The notes under the pieces were generated by a model. That model saw only the letters and a program-made list of their open reading frames with translations, was not told where the DNA came from and made no database searches. Shown piece after piece: positions 1-7,528 of a DNA stretch of 38,449 nucleotides. The DNA is taken from assembly GCF_900129485.1 (NCBI RefSeq), contig NZ_FQVW01000029.1, forward strand, positions 1 through 38,449. The letters are read 5' to 3'. The position numbers and the translations under genes are program-made. How positions within the stretch are numbered: the first letter of the stretch is position 1; the number at the start of each line of letters is the position of its first letter. Origin of the DNA: Ornithinibacillus halophilus. Lineage in GTDB: Bacteria; Bacillota; Bacilli; Bacillales; Amphibacillaceae.

Positions 1-7
1 CAGCTCC

Positions 8-139
8 AGCGCCCAGCGACTAGTGAGACTTCCTTCACCTCCGTACGATAAGTCAACATCGACTCCCTCTGGTCGTCGTGTTTCCTTTATCTCCTACGGC
101 TCAGTACAGTCCATACGTCGCTAACCGGGCGCTTGCGCT
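8..139. repeat. GC-rich structured element with complementary ends
   Basis: This stretch is clearly richer in G+C than everything after it. Its ends are complementary: the 13 bases at 8-20 pair with 117-122 plus 127-133, leaving a four-base bulge (AACC, 123-126). Smaller self-complementary segments lie between them, for example AGTC/GACT around 51-64. This fits either a structured RNA or a dispersed Bacillaceae intergenic repeat. The sequence looks familiar as a recurrent intergenic element, but copy number cannot be seen here. It stops about 11 bases before the MerR start codon and seems to replace the usual promoter and ribosome binding region. It could also continue beyond the window edge. 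Confidence 0.5.
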
Positions 140-150
140 TTTGTTCAATC

Positions 151-621
151 ATGGAAAAACTTTATTCTATTCAAGAGGTTTCACAAAAACTAGGGATATC
201 CAAGGATACACTCCGATATTATGATCGGATTGGGATCCTCTCACCTACTCGCGATGACAATATGTATCGCAAGTATTCGAGGAATGACCTCATCACTTTG
301 ATGAATATTCAAATCATGCAGTATGCCGACTTTTCTCTTGAAGAAATCAAGGAGAAATTAATTGGCATCTACAAGATGGAAACTATTGATTTCGCTTACT
401 GTGAAGATGTTGCTTCGTTCCTCGATGCTAAAAATGCAGAAATACGGAAGAAAATTACTCATCTAGAAAAGGTCAGCCAGTTGCTCGATATGGCAGCCGA
501 GACGTTAAGGGACTTTAATAAAGAAAGTGACCGACGATTGGCAGAATTCGTTCTTGAGCTTTACAAGGATATCCGAGAGAATGAACCAGAAATTGCTGAG
601 GAGGGTTGTGATTATAATTAA
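151..621 (+). CDS. MerR-family transcriptional regulator
   Basis: This 156-residue protein has the MerR winged helix at its N-terminus: the helix-turn-helix and wing run from about residue 4 to 70 and include the signature TLRYYDRIGILSP. A helical dimerisation segment follows (about 80-125). MerR proteins activate promoters with long spacers in response to a ligand, metal or stress. No cysteine cluster typical of metal sensors is visible (one Cys near residue 84), so a small-molecule or unknown signal is more likely. The ATG at 151 is preferred over an upstream TTG at 133 because the MerR domain begins right after it. No good ribosome binding site is visible, because the GC-rich element lies directly upstream. 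The next gene overlaps its 3' end, so the two are probably co-expressed. Confidence 0.88.
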   Translation: MEKLYSIQEVSQKLGISKDTLRYYDRIGILSPTRDDNMYRKYSRNDLITLMNIQIMQYADFSLEEIKEKLIGIYKMETIDFAYCEDVASFLDAKNAEIRKKITHLEKVSQLLDMAAETLRDFNKESDRRLAEFVLELYKDIRENEPEIAEEGCDYN

Positions 622-1012
622 GATTAGGAATTACTATTATCTAATTGTTGGGGTTCTTGGGATTCTGTTTGCCGTTACGCATGCTTGGAATGGACATTCT
701 GTTGTGCTGCCTACTCTGGACATTAAGTCGATGCCTATGGAAACCCAAACGGTATTTACGTATGTTTGGCACATCATTACGGTAGAAAATCTTGTCTTCG
801 GCATTGCATTTATTTACATGTCTTTCCAATTGGACCAACCTAAATTCCGTATTGCTGCTTGGATAATTATTTCAATTCTGATCGTCCGTCTGATTGTCAT
901 TCTAGGAGTAACTGCAATACTTGATGTTTCTGCTCTTACGGATACGATTGTAGATTCTATTGCCATCGTAATCTATATTGCCTTGATTATATTGGGCACG
1001 ATAAAAAAATGA
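608..1012 (+). CDS. Small integral membrane protein, partner of the MerR gene
   Basis: This is a protein of about 134 residues with four hydrophobic segments, the first near residues 10-25 (LIVGVLGILFAV) and the last at the C-terminus (IVIYIALIILGTI). I do not recognise the family. A GTG at 608 is proposed as start. It overlaps the end of the MerR gene, and a GGAGGG sequence lies just upstream, although the spacing is unusually short (2-3 bases). The open frame extends upstream to 527, but that part is polar and lies wholly inside the regulator gene. Overlap and co-direction suggest that the MerR protein controls this gene or responds to its substrate. A small transporter or integral stress protein is possible but unproven. 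Confidence 0.6.
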   Translation: MIIIKIRNYYYLIVGVLGILFAVTHAWNGHSVVLPTLDIKSMPMETQTVFTYVWHIITVENLVFGIAFIYMSFQLDQPKFRIAAWIIISILIVRLIVILGVTAILDVSALTDTIVDSIAIVIYIALIILGTIKK

Positions 1013-1025
1013 AAAGGAGGATAAC

Positions 1026-1078
1026 TGGGGGGTTCTTGTGTTTCCATATAAGTTTAACAGAAACTTGAGAATCGCCCC
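1026..1078. repeat. REP-like palindromic unit A
   Basis: An imperfect palindrome: a G-rich left arm (GGGGGGTTCTTGTGTTTCC) and a right arm ending GAGAATCGCCCC that is largely its reverse complement. The central 15 bases, TGTTTCCATATAAGT (1039-1053), recur exactly in unit B at 2202-2216 in the same orientation. This fits a dispersed REP-type extragenic palindrome. It lies downstream of the MerR/membrane pair. Confidence 0.65.
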
Positions 1079-1113
1079 GAAATTTCATGAAATTACAAAT
1101 GGAGGGTTAGATA

Positions 1114-1599
1114 ATGCAAATGCCAGTACATATTGTTGCTGCAGGGGGCTTTGTTGAAAATGACAAAGGTGAAATATTATTAGTGAAAACTCGCCGAGGT
1201 GGTCACTGGGTATTTCCAGGAGGTCAAGTGGAAGTCGGGGAGAATTTAATAGATGGGTTAGTCAGAGAAGTTAAAGAGGAAAGTGGAATTGATGTTGAGG
1301 TATCTCATTTAGTAGGAGTTTTCTCTAATACAGCAACATATCCAGGACATAGTGGAGTAAAGACAGTACCCACCAAAGTTATGTTTGATTTTGTATGCGA
1401 ACCCAAGGGTGGGGAATTGGCAACTTCTGATGAAACATCAGACAGTCGTTGGGTTCGTAAAGAGGAAGTTTTGGATATGGTCTTAGCACCTGCACTACGA
1501 ACACGCTACCAAGCTTATTTAGGTTATGACGGAAGTATCCATTATATGGACTATGTTACAAAGCCACAGTTTGAATTAAAGTTAGATAGAAAAATATAA
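1114..1599 (+). CDS. Nudix hydrolase
   Basis: This 161-residue protein has a perfect Nudix box, GX5EX7REUXEEXGU, at residues 37-59 (G37, E43, R51, E52, E55, E56, G58). Nudix enzymes cleave nucleoside diphosphates linked to another moiety, using Mg2+ held by the glutamates of the box. The substrate cannot be read from sequence; ADP-ribose, modified NTPs and sugar nucleotides are all possible. The WVFPGGQVEVGE entry is typical of MutT-like house-cleaning enzymes. The start is supported by GGAGGG a few bases upstream. A GNAT gene follows, and the pair is bracketed by two direct copies of a palindromic repeat. Confidence 0.9.
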   Translation: MQMPVHIVAAGGFVENDKGEILLVKTRRGGHWVFPGGQVEVGENLIDGLVREVKEESGIDVEVSHLVGVFSNTATYPGHSGVKTVPTKVMFDFVCEPKGGELATSDETSDSRWVRKEEVLDMVLAPALRTRYQAYLGYDGSIHYMDYVTKPQFELKLDRKI

Positions 1600-1667
1600 G
1601 AAAACTACATTAACTATTAAACTACTTATTTCCCTTTCAACTAATGATGATAGAATGGTGGGGTCAC

Positions 1668-2177
1668 ATGAATATTAGAAGAGCTGTTCCGGAAGATGCA
1701 AGTGGTGTTGCAAAAGTTCAAGTTGACAGTTGGAAAACTACTTATAAAAATATTGTGCCTGATGAGTATTTAAACAAAATGACATATGAGAGCAGAGAAC
1801 AAAAATGGAAAGAAATAATATCTGAAAAAACGGTATATGTAGCTGAAACGGATGATGGTGAAATAATTGGTTTCTCTAATGGTGGTAAAGAAAGAACAGG
1901 CAAATATCCTAATTACAACGGTGAATTATATGCAATATATATATTAGAATCCTATCAAAGAAAGGGATTAGGAAAATTATTGCTTGAACCTATCATTAAA
2001 GAACTTAAACAAAAAGGGATATATTCCATGACGGTTTTAGTGTTGGAAGAAAACGGTTCTCGATTTTTTTACGAGTCTTTAGGAGCAAAAAAGATTGATA
2101 CAGTTGAAATAGATATTTTAGGTAAAAAGCTACATGAATTGGTATATGGTTGGGAAGATATTAGAACAATCGTTTGA
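1668..2177 (+). CDS. GNAT-family N-acetyltransferase
   Basis: This is a 169-residue acetyl-CoA-dependent acyltransferase. The acetyl-CoA binding motif A is clear: the strand YAIYIL, then QRKGLGK at residues 97-103, then a helix (LLLEPIIKEL). The C-terminal VLEENGSRFFYESLGAKK is the typical motif B region of the family. The acceptor is unknown; proteins, polyamines and small amines are all possible. The ATG at 1668 is chosen over 1644 because the GNAT fold starts with MNIRRAVPEDA and a GGTGGGG sequence lies just upstream. It is short for a two-domain acetyltransferase but normal for a single GNAT domain. Confidence 0.9.
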   Translation: MNIRRAVPEDASGVAKVQVDSWKTTYKNIVPDEYLNKMTYESREQKWKEIISEKTVYVAETDDGEIIGFSNGGKERTGKYPNYNGELYAIYILESYQRKGLGKLLLEPIIKELKQKGIYSMTVLVLEENGSRFFYESLGAKKIDTVEIDILGKKLHELVYGWEDIRTIV

Positions 2178-2185
2178 TGAGAATC

Positions 2186-2235
2186 TGGGGTCGATTCATT
2201 TTGTTTCCATATAAGTGAAACACGAGAACCGACCC
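2186..2235. repeat. REP-like palindromic unit B
   Basis: A palindrome with left arm GGGGTCGATTC and right arm GAGAACCGACCC around the core TGTTTCCATATAAGT. It shares 15 identical central bases with unit A, in the same orientation. It sits between the converging GNAT and HD-GYP genes and may also serve as a bidirectional transcription stop, although no clear T-run follows. Confidence 0.65.
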
Positions 2236-2236
2236 T

Positions 2237-4051
2237 TTATCTCTCACGATAAGCTTCCTTAATCTCAATAAACTCCTCAATATGTGTTAAAAATATATCA
2301 ATTAACTTCGGGTCAAATTGCTTTCCTTTTTGTTCCTGAAAATACGTAATGATATCATCCATTTTCCACGCTTTTTTATATACTCGGTCTGATCCTAAGG
2401 CATCAAAGACATCGACAATCGCAACAATTCTACCATAGAGGGGAATCTCTTCTCCCTTTAGGCCCCGAGGATATCCGGTCCCATCAAATCGCTCGTGGTG
2501 GGTATAGGCAATAACGGCAGCAGCTTTCATCAGGTCGCGCTTCGAATGTTTTAATAAGTCATATCCGATCGACGTATGTGCTTGGATGATTGTATATTCC
2601 TCTTCTGTTAACTTCCCTGGTTTAAGTAAGATATCATCAGAAATCGCAACTTTTCCCACATCATGCATAACGGACGCAATCTTTATTTTATTTGCTTCCT
2701 CTGATGACATCCCATGTTTTAATGCTAGTAATTTGGAGTATTCAGCTACTCTTCTTACGTGATATCCGGTTTCATTGGACCGAGATTCAATAATTTGTCC
2801 AAGCGTAAAAATAACATTACTTTGCGTAGTTTCTAATTCTTCATTTAGCGATTCAGCTTTGATATTTGCGTCAGAATACTTGACCGATATGACATATGCT
2901 TGTGCACCACAATAGGCAACTAACCCAATGGGCATCAATATCATCGTTTGAACGATTTCCTCATTATATAACAGGTCATTAATAACCGTTCCAAGTAAAA
3001 TGACTAAAAAGATTCCGATGAATTTTGCACCAACCTCTTTACGTAAAATAGCCTTATATAAGATGTATAGAAGATAAGCAATGACCATCGCCACAAGAGG
3101 GTACATAATGTAAGCGGTATTCGTAAATAGGTGCACGTTAGTAAAGAAAATAAAAATTGTACAACATACAGATGTGATGAGGGCAATATAGTAGATTTGT
3201 TCTTTCCAGCGATGATTAGGAAATAGCAATGCAAAATATTTTATGAACAGTGGAATAGATACGAATATAAAACTGTAATTCAATTTTTGTACAATTCTCC
3301 AGCTTATAAAAGGGAATAAATGAAAAATATACGACTGCCCTACTAGTAAAACTCGTAACCCAATAAATAGGCAAAACAACCCAAAATATAAGAAAACCGT
3401 ATCCGTCTTTCTATACCAATAAACTGTGATATGCATGAGTGCAATTGCTATAATGGCTCCAATACTAAACCATTCTAATATTAAATTGCTCTCTGTTTGT
3501 TTTTCTATTTGCGTCGGATTACCGATATATAAGGGATCAGGAATACCTGCTGAACGATTATGAAAATTAGATACCTGGATTAGAATGTCAGTTTTGGGAT
3601 TGGCCACAGTAAAATAAACCGTTGTTGGAATACCCAAAGGTTCACTACTTCCCTCTGTATTACCTACCGTTCCATTTTCCAAAATGAGTTCCCCGTTGAT
3701 AAAAAGTTTATAGGAATTAAATATCTGGGGAATATTCATTGCTTGAGGGCTTCCAAGGCTATGGTCTGGATAATGAATATGTAATTGATAAGTGCCATAA
3801 TCAAGATTTTTCTCCCAAGTGCCTGGAACAGATATTTTTTCTGCAGGTAACTTTTCCCCCGTTTGAAAATCACTAGGTTCCACCAGCTCGTTAGGATAAA
3901 AGTGCCATTCTCCGTTTAAGCTAGTAATAGTTTCAGTGTCTAGTAATGTCAATTGACCACTTTTAATATGGGCATCTTGAACGTTCTGGCATCCTACTAA
4001 AAAGGTAATGATGATTATATAAAGTGAAAAAATGATATGATTTCGTTTCAT
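2237..4051 (-). CDS. Lipoprotein-anchored 7TM receptor with HD-GYP domain
   Basis: A 604-residue membrane signalling protein, predicted to hydrolyse cyclic di-GMP in the cytoplasm in response to an extracellular ligand. It begins with a type II signal peptide with lipobox LVGC (Cys21). An outer beta-rich domain (about 30-190) follows, resembling the sensor of 7TM-DISM receptors. Then come seven or so membrane helices (about 192-390) and a short linker helix. The C-terminal HD-GYP domain has HDVGK at 463-467 and HHERFDGTGYPRGLKG at 518-533, so the metal-binding and GYP residues are intact. The start at 4051 is preferred over 4075 because GAGGTG lies six bases before it and the signal peptide then begins MKRN. 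No partner diguanylate cyclase is seen nearby. Confidence 0.85.
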   Translation of the reverse strand: MKRNHIIFSLYIIIITFLVGCQNVQDAHIKSGQLTLLDTETITSLNGEWHFYPNELVEPSDFQTGEKLPAEKISVPGTWEKNLDYGTYQLHIHYPDHSLGSPQAMNIPQIFNSYKLFINGELILENGTVGNTEGSSEPLGIPTTVYFTVANPKTDILIQVSNFHNRSAGIPDPLYIGNPTQIEKQTESNLILEWFSIGAIIAIALMHITVYWYRKTDTVFLYFGLFCLFIGLRVLLVGQSYIFHLFPFISWRIVQKLNYSFIFVSIPLFIKYFALLFPNHRWKEQIYYIALITSVCCTIFIFFTNVHLFTNTAYIMYPLVAMVIAYLLYILYKAILRKEVGAKFIGIFLVILLGTVINDLLYNEEIVQTMILMPIGLVAYCGAQAYVISVKYSDANIKAESLNEELETTQSNVIFTLGQIIESRSNETGYHVRRVAEYSKLLALKHGMSSEEANKIKIASVMHDVGKVAISDDILLKPGKLTEEEYTIIQAHTSIGYDLLKHSKRDLMKAAAVIAYTHHERFDGTGYPRGLKGEEIPLYGRIVAIVDVFDALGSDRVYKKAWKMDDIITYFQEQKGKQFDPKLIDIFLTHIEEFIEIKEAYRER

Positions 4052-4131
4052 CGTGACACCTCGGTATATGGTCATATCGGGTAGTTTTCCACAAATCGCT
4101 CAAAAGATGTGCTATGTAGGAGGAAGTGTTA

Positions 4132-5004
4132 ATGGAAGAAATAACGCTAACAGCTAAGGATGGTTTGGAGTTGTCTGTTGCTTTATGTGAGGCTAAAAAA
4201 ACGAGGGCATTAGTTCAGTTGATTCATGGTGCCAATGAACATAAAGGTAGATATTATAATTTTATGGAGTTCTTGAGGGAGAGTGGTTTTTCCGTCATCA
4301 TTTCGGATAATAGGGGACATGGTGCATCGATTAATGAACAGTATCCACTCGGGTATATGAATGGGGTAGAGGAGATTATCGCGGATCAACTCCTTGTGAC
4401 TAACTATATGAAAAATCGATTTCCGAACAAGGATTTATACTTGTTTGGACATTCATTGGGCTCTTTATTTGCGAGATGCTATTTACAGGAACATGATGAT
4501 AAAATACAAAAACTGGTGATGAGCGGCACGGCCAATTATGTTCGGGGTGTATGGGCTGGTATTTTGCTCGGGAAGCTAGTAACACTTTTCTCTGGAAAGC
4601 ACGGGTATAGTAAAATACTAAGTAATTTAAGTGGCAATAACAACGATGATTCATGGCTAAGTGCAAGTCAGACGAATATAGAAAACTACCGGAATGACCC
4701 ACTATGTCAATATGATTATCAAAATGGAGCCCAGTTAACGGTGTTTATGGCTGATTACAATTTACAACGCTACCACAAATACGAGTGCAAGAATCCGAGT
4801 TTGCCGATATTAAGCGTGGTGGGGGAGGGGGATCCCATCACTGGAGGAGAAAAAGGGCTTAAGGATTCGTTTGCTTCCTTACGTAAAATAGGGTATCAGA
4901 ATATTACAAGCATCGTTTATCCGGGAATGAAGCATGAAGTACTTAATGAGGATGATAATGAATTGGTGTATAAGGATATACTAGAATTTTTGTTAGGTGG
5001 TTAG
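4132..5004 (+). CDS. Alpha/beta hydrolase, monoacylglycerol-lipase type
   Basis: A 290-residue serine hydrolase of the hydrolase_4 / lysophospholipase-like group. The nucleophile elbow GHSLGS places the catalytic serine at residue 108. The acid is probably Asp234 (GEGDPITGG) and the base His268 (MKHEVLNE). The early IHGANEHKGRY and DNRGHGAS motifs are typical of monoacylglycerol lipases. There is no signal peptide, so it should act in the cytoplasm on glycerol esters or lysophospholipids. An AGGAGG eight bases upstream fixes the ATG at 4132; the GTG at 4126 is too close to it. The gene is divergent from the HD-GYP gene across a short shared promoter region and appears monocistronic. Confidence 0.88.
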   Translation: MEEITLTAKDGLELSVALCEAKKTRALVQLIHGANEHKGRYYNFMEFLRESGFSVIISDNRGHGASINEQYPLGYMNGVEEIIADQLLVTNYMKNRFPNKDLYLFGHSLGSLFARCYLQEHDDKIQKLVMSGTANYVRGVWAGILLGKLVTLFSGKHGYSKILSNLSGNNNDDSWLSASQTNIENYRNDPLCQYDYQNGAQLTVFMADYNLQRYHKYECKNPSLPILSVVGEGDPITGGEKGLKDSFASLRKIGYQNITSIVYPGMKHEVLNEDDNELVYKDILEFLLGG

Positions 5005-5344
5005 GGAGCATCATTTTCATGTAATGAATAGTAAATTACATAGTTCAACATTTTATGTATGCTTTTACCGTATCCTTAATCAGCAAAGAAGTACATATAT
5101 ATGATATTATATAAGAATTTTTAATGAATTCACTGTTTAGATTATAAAACGATGGAAATATAATTCTGAGGGTATGACCCAGGACTGTCTTCATTGAATA
5201 TAAAAAGTTAAAAAAGTGTTAAATAGTTAACAGCTTTTTCATGAAATCCCTGTTATAGTTAAAGCATAGTAACAAACCCAAGCAAAAAGTTAAGGAATAG
5301 GGAACTGTTTCTGTATTAGGATTTATATTTTTTTTGAATATGAA

Positions 5345-5360
5345 TGTGAAACACTTCACA
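5345..5360. promoter_or_regulatory. Crp/Fnr operator 1 (TGTGA-N6-TCACA)
   Basis: An exact TGTGA-N6-TCACA palindrome, the consensus used by Bacillus Fnr and by Crp-type regulators. It is the most distal of three copies. Its centre lies 106 bases from that of operator 2, close to ten helical turns. Confidence 0.75.
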
Positions 5361-5450
5361 ATAATATGATGCAAAAGTTAGTTCCCGTACTGAAAGACTT
5401 AGCGAGTATTCTATATCGCGTTTGAGATTATTTATTTTTTTACTTTTATT

Positions 5451-5466
5451 TGTGAAACATCTCACA
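5451..5466. promoter_or_regulatory. Crp/Fnr operator 2, class II activator position
   Basis: An exact TGTGA-N6-TCACA palindrome. A TATAAC hexamer at 5487-5492 would put the transcription start near 5499, so this operator would be centred close to -41, the usual class II activating position. An alternative -10, TATAAT at 5478-5483, would place it nearer -31. Confidence 0.75.
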
Positions 5467-5480
5467 TTAATATCTAGTAT

Positions 5481-5497
5481 AATTGGTATAACCAATT
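5481..5497. promoter_or_regulatory. Operator-like palindrome over the putative -10
   Basis: A perfect inverted repeat, AATTGGT-ATA-ACCAATT, covering the proposed -10 hexamer TATAAC (5487-5492). It could bind a second regulator or be chance in AT-rich DNA. The seven-base arms with GGT/ACC make chance less likely. Confidence 0.4.
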
Positions 5498-5513
5498 CTA
5501 AATGATGTTAAGT

Positions 5514-5529
5514 TGTGAATATATTCACA
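5514..5529. promoter_or_regulatory. Crp/Fnr operator 3, downstream position
   Basis: A third exact TGTGA-N6-TCACA palindrome, 63 bases (six helical turns) from operator 2. If transcription starts near 5499 it lies downstream of the start, where a bound regulator would block the polymerase. That fits negative autoregulation. Confidence 0.7.
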
Positions 5530-5612
5530 TATAAAGGTTAACTATCAGCCTTCAAAAATATAGTCATGACTAAAGGAAATTTAAAGAAACCTAGAAGACC
5601 TGGAGGAACCTT

Positions 5613-6230
5613 ATGTTACTAAAGAATAAATTTTTGCAGCTACCTCATCAAATCGAGAAATTACAGCGTGGTCAGGTTATTTATCATCAAGGATCTAAAA
5701 TTGATAAAGTTGGGTTTATCTTAGAAGGTGTTCTGAAATGTGCTAACTATACGAACTCCGGCGATGAAGTTAATCCTCATTATTTTTATGAGGGAGATAT
5801 CTTTCCTGAATATTTGTTACTAGCAGGGGAGAGTGAATATATTTACACATTAGTTGCAGAGAAACGATCCACAGTTATCTTAGTAGATTTTCAATGGTTT
5901 AAAAATGTTATCTTTTCTGATATAGAATGGTGCCAAATTTTAATTGGCTGTTTGGCCAAACGAGGATTGATGGCAGAGAAATGGAAATTATGTAATTGTT
6001 ACGGCGACTTACGAACGAAGATTGCTTACATGTTGTTGGAGATATACGGTGTTTCCGATGAAGATTGGACTGAATTAAAAGATAATCAACGCATTATCTC
6101 CAGCAAGTTAGAAGTATCCCGTACCGCCTATAATCAGGAAATGTGCAAGCTTGAAAAAGAAAATGTAATCGAAAGAAATAAATCTAAGATAAAAATCGTC
6201 AACCGTGCGAAGTTAGAAGCTTATTTATAA
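5613..6230 (+). CDS. Crp/Fnr-family transcriptional regulator
   Basis: A 205-residue regulator with an N-terminal cyclic-nucleotide-binding-type beta roll (about 10-110), a long dimerisation helix and a C-terminal winged helix (about 155-200; recognition region SSKLEVSRTAYNQEMCKLE). It lacks the C-terminal cysteine cluster that binds the Fe-S centre in Bacillus Fnr. Its scattered cysteines (WCQIL, GCL, LCNC, EMCKLE) do not form an obvious FNR cluster, so it may sense something other than oxygen. CprK of Desulfitobacterium is a family precedent for sensing a phenol. GGAGG supports the start. Three exact TGTGA-N6-TCACA sites upstream suggest autoregulation. The four genes that follow are its likely targets. 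Confidence 0.85.
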   Translation: MLLKNKFLQLPHQIEKLQRGQVIYHQGSKIDKVGFILEGVLKCANYTNSGDEVNPHYFYEGDIFPEYLLLAGESEYIYTLVAEKRSTVILVDFQWFKNVIFSDIEWCQILIGCLAKRGLMAEKWKLCNCYGDLRTKIAYMLLEIYGVSDEDWTELKDNQRIISSKLEVSRTAYNQEMCKLEKENVIERNKSKIKIVNRAKLEAYL

Positions 6231-6262
6231 GTGAAAAATCTAGAAGAAGTAGGTGTAAGTGA

Positions 6263-7201
6263 ATGAGGAAATATGATTTAGTAGTGATTGGTGCCGGTCC
6301 AGCTGGGATGACAGCAGCCATTTATGGTGTACGAGCTAATCTGAAGGTACTAATGCTTGAGAAATTAGCTCCAGGTGGACAAATGATTAATACGAATGAA
6401 ATTGAAAATTACCCTGGAGCCGGTAAAGTAAACGGTTCTGAATTAGCCTTACAGATGTTTGAGCATGCGCAAGAATTAGGGGTGGAATTTGATTATAAAA
6501 CCGTAACTAAAATTGAAAGTATAGAAGATAGTAAACGAATTTACACCGAAGAAGATGACGAGGTTATTGAAGCTTTAACGATTATTGTAGCGACAGGGAC
6601 CCGTCCAAGAACATTAAACATTCCTGGCGAGGAAGAATTTAAAGGCTCTGCAATTAGCTGGTGCGCTATTTGTGATGGGGCGAAATACCGTGATAAAGAT
6701 GTCGTCGTCATCGGAGGCGGGAATAGTGCCGTCGATGAAGGAACTTATTTAGCGACAATTGCTAAATCATTAACGATTATTACTGATTTGGAATTAACGG
6801 CTGATCCTGTTTCCTGCGATTATTTACGGTCACTACCCAATGTAAACGTATTTCCTTATAAACGAGTCGTAGAGTTTGTAGGGAAAGGAGGGGAATTCAC
6901 AGGCATCAAATTTGTAGATAAAGAAACAGGAGAGAACGAGCAAGTTATCGAATGTGATGGTGTCTTTGAATATATAGGGGCGATTCCTTATACCGATTTT
7001 CTTGAAAAAACAACGATTCTTGGAAGTGGTGGTTTCCTAGAAGTAAATGAGCGAATGGAGACAACAATCCCTGGAGTATTTGGCGCTGGCGACTGTAATA
7101 GTAAACATTTGCGCCAAGTCGTAACAGCAACTGCAGATGGTGCCATTGCAGCTCAAGAAGCAAGTGCCTATATTAAAGCATTAAGAAGAAAAGAAGTTTA
7201 A
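6263..7201 (+). CDS. Thioredoxin-reductase-like flavoprotein
   Basis: A 312-residue FAD enzyme of the TrxB family (usual length about 310-320). It shows the FAD dinucleotide fold (GAGPAG, 9-14), the redox pair CAIC (Cys134, Cys137), a second dinucleotide motif GGGNSA (151-156) and the C-terminal FAD motif GAGDC followed by LRQVVTATADGAIAA. In ordinary TrxB the second motif is followed by HRRDxLRA, whose arginines hold the NADPH 2'-phosphate. Here the matching place reads TDLELTAD, so NADPH preference is doubtful and NADH or another donor should be considered. It lies 32 bases after the regulator and 14 before the thioredoxin, and probably reduces that thioredoxin. Confidence 0.88.
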   Translation: MRKYDLVVIGAGPAGMTAAIYGVRANLKVLMLEKLAPGGQMINTNEIENYPGAGKVNGSELALQMFEHAQELGVEFDYKTVTKIESIEDSKRIYTEEDDEVIEALTIIVATGTRPRTLNIPGEEEFKGSAISWCAICDGAKYRDKDVVVIGGGNSAVDEGTYLATIAKSLTIITDLELTADPVSCDYLRSLPNVNVFPYKRVVEFVGKGGEFTGIKFVDKETGENEQVIECDGVFEYIGAIPYTDFLEKTTILGSGGFLEVNERMETTIPGVFGAGDCNSKHLRQVVTATADGAIAAQEASAYIKALRRKEV

Positions 7202-7215
7202 TAGGAGGAATTACT

Positions 7216-7527
7216 ATGTTAAAAGAATTAGTCAAAGAAGAATTTACACAAGATATAGCAAAAGGTGCTGTTTTAGTTGATTTCTATTCATCTACTTGTA
7301 GTCCATGTAAAATGCTTGCCTTCATTTTAAAAGATATTGAAAAAACATTGGGCGATCAAGTAACGATTATTAAAGTGAATTTTGAAGAAAATCCAGATTT
7401 GATTGAAGAACATAAAGTGGAAGGTTACCCAACATTAGTGATGTTTAAAGATGGGGAAGAACTATCTAGAAAATCAGGGTTACAACAGAAACCAGTAATC
7501 ATAAAAATGATTGAGGAGGCTTTATAA
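7216..7527 (+). CDS. Atypical thioredoxin (CSPC active site)
   Basis: A 103-residue thioredoxin-fold protein. The active site is CSPC at residues 28-31, where housekeeping thioredoxins have WCGPC. The preceding Trp is replaced by Thr (STCSPCKM). The cis-proline is present at 72 (EGYPTLVMFKDG), so the fold and redox chemistry should be intact, but the reduction potential and partners probably differ. There is no signal peptide or anchor. AGGAGG precedes the ATG. It is located between the reductase and the sulfotransferase, with two bases between its stop codon and the next start. That suggests a dedicated reductant for the sulfotransferase or another protein of this locus. Confidence 0.88.
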   Translation: MLKELVKEEFTQDIAKGAVLVDFYSSTCSPCKMLAFILKDIEKTLGDQVTIIKVNFEENPDLIEEHKVEGYPTLVMFKDGEELSRKSGLQQKPVIIKMIEEAL

Positions 7528-7528
7528 T

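Larger units (their letters stand above)
5005..5612. other. Long regulatory intergenic region
   Basis: About 600 bases without a convincing gene. It is AT-rich. Near its left end it holds a short AT-rich inverted repeat (ATGTAAT/ATTACAT, 5019-5041). At 5168-5183 there is a partial REP-like fragment. The right half holds three exact Fnr/Crp-type operators, a candidate promoter and a perfect operator-like palindrome, each listed separately. Its size and operator density mark it as the control region of the downstream regulator-sulfotransferase locus. Confidence 0.7.
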
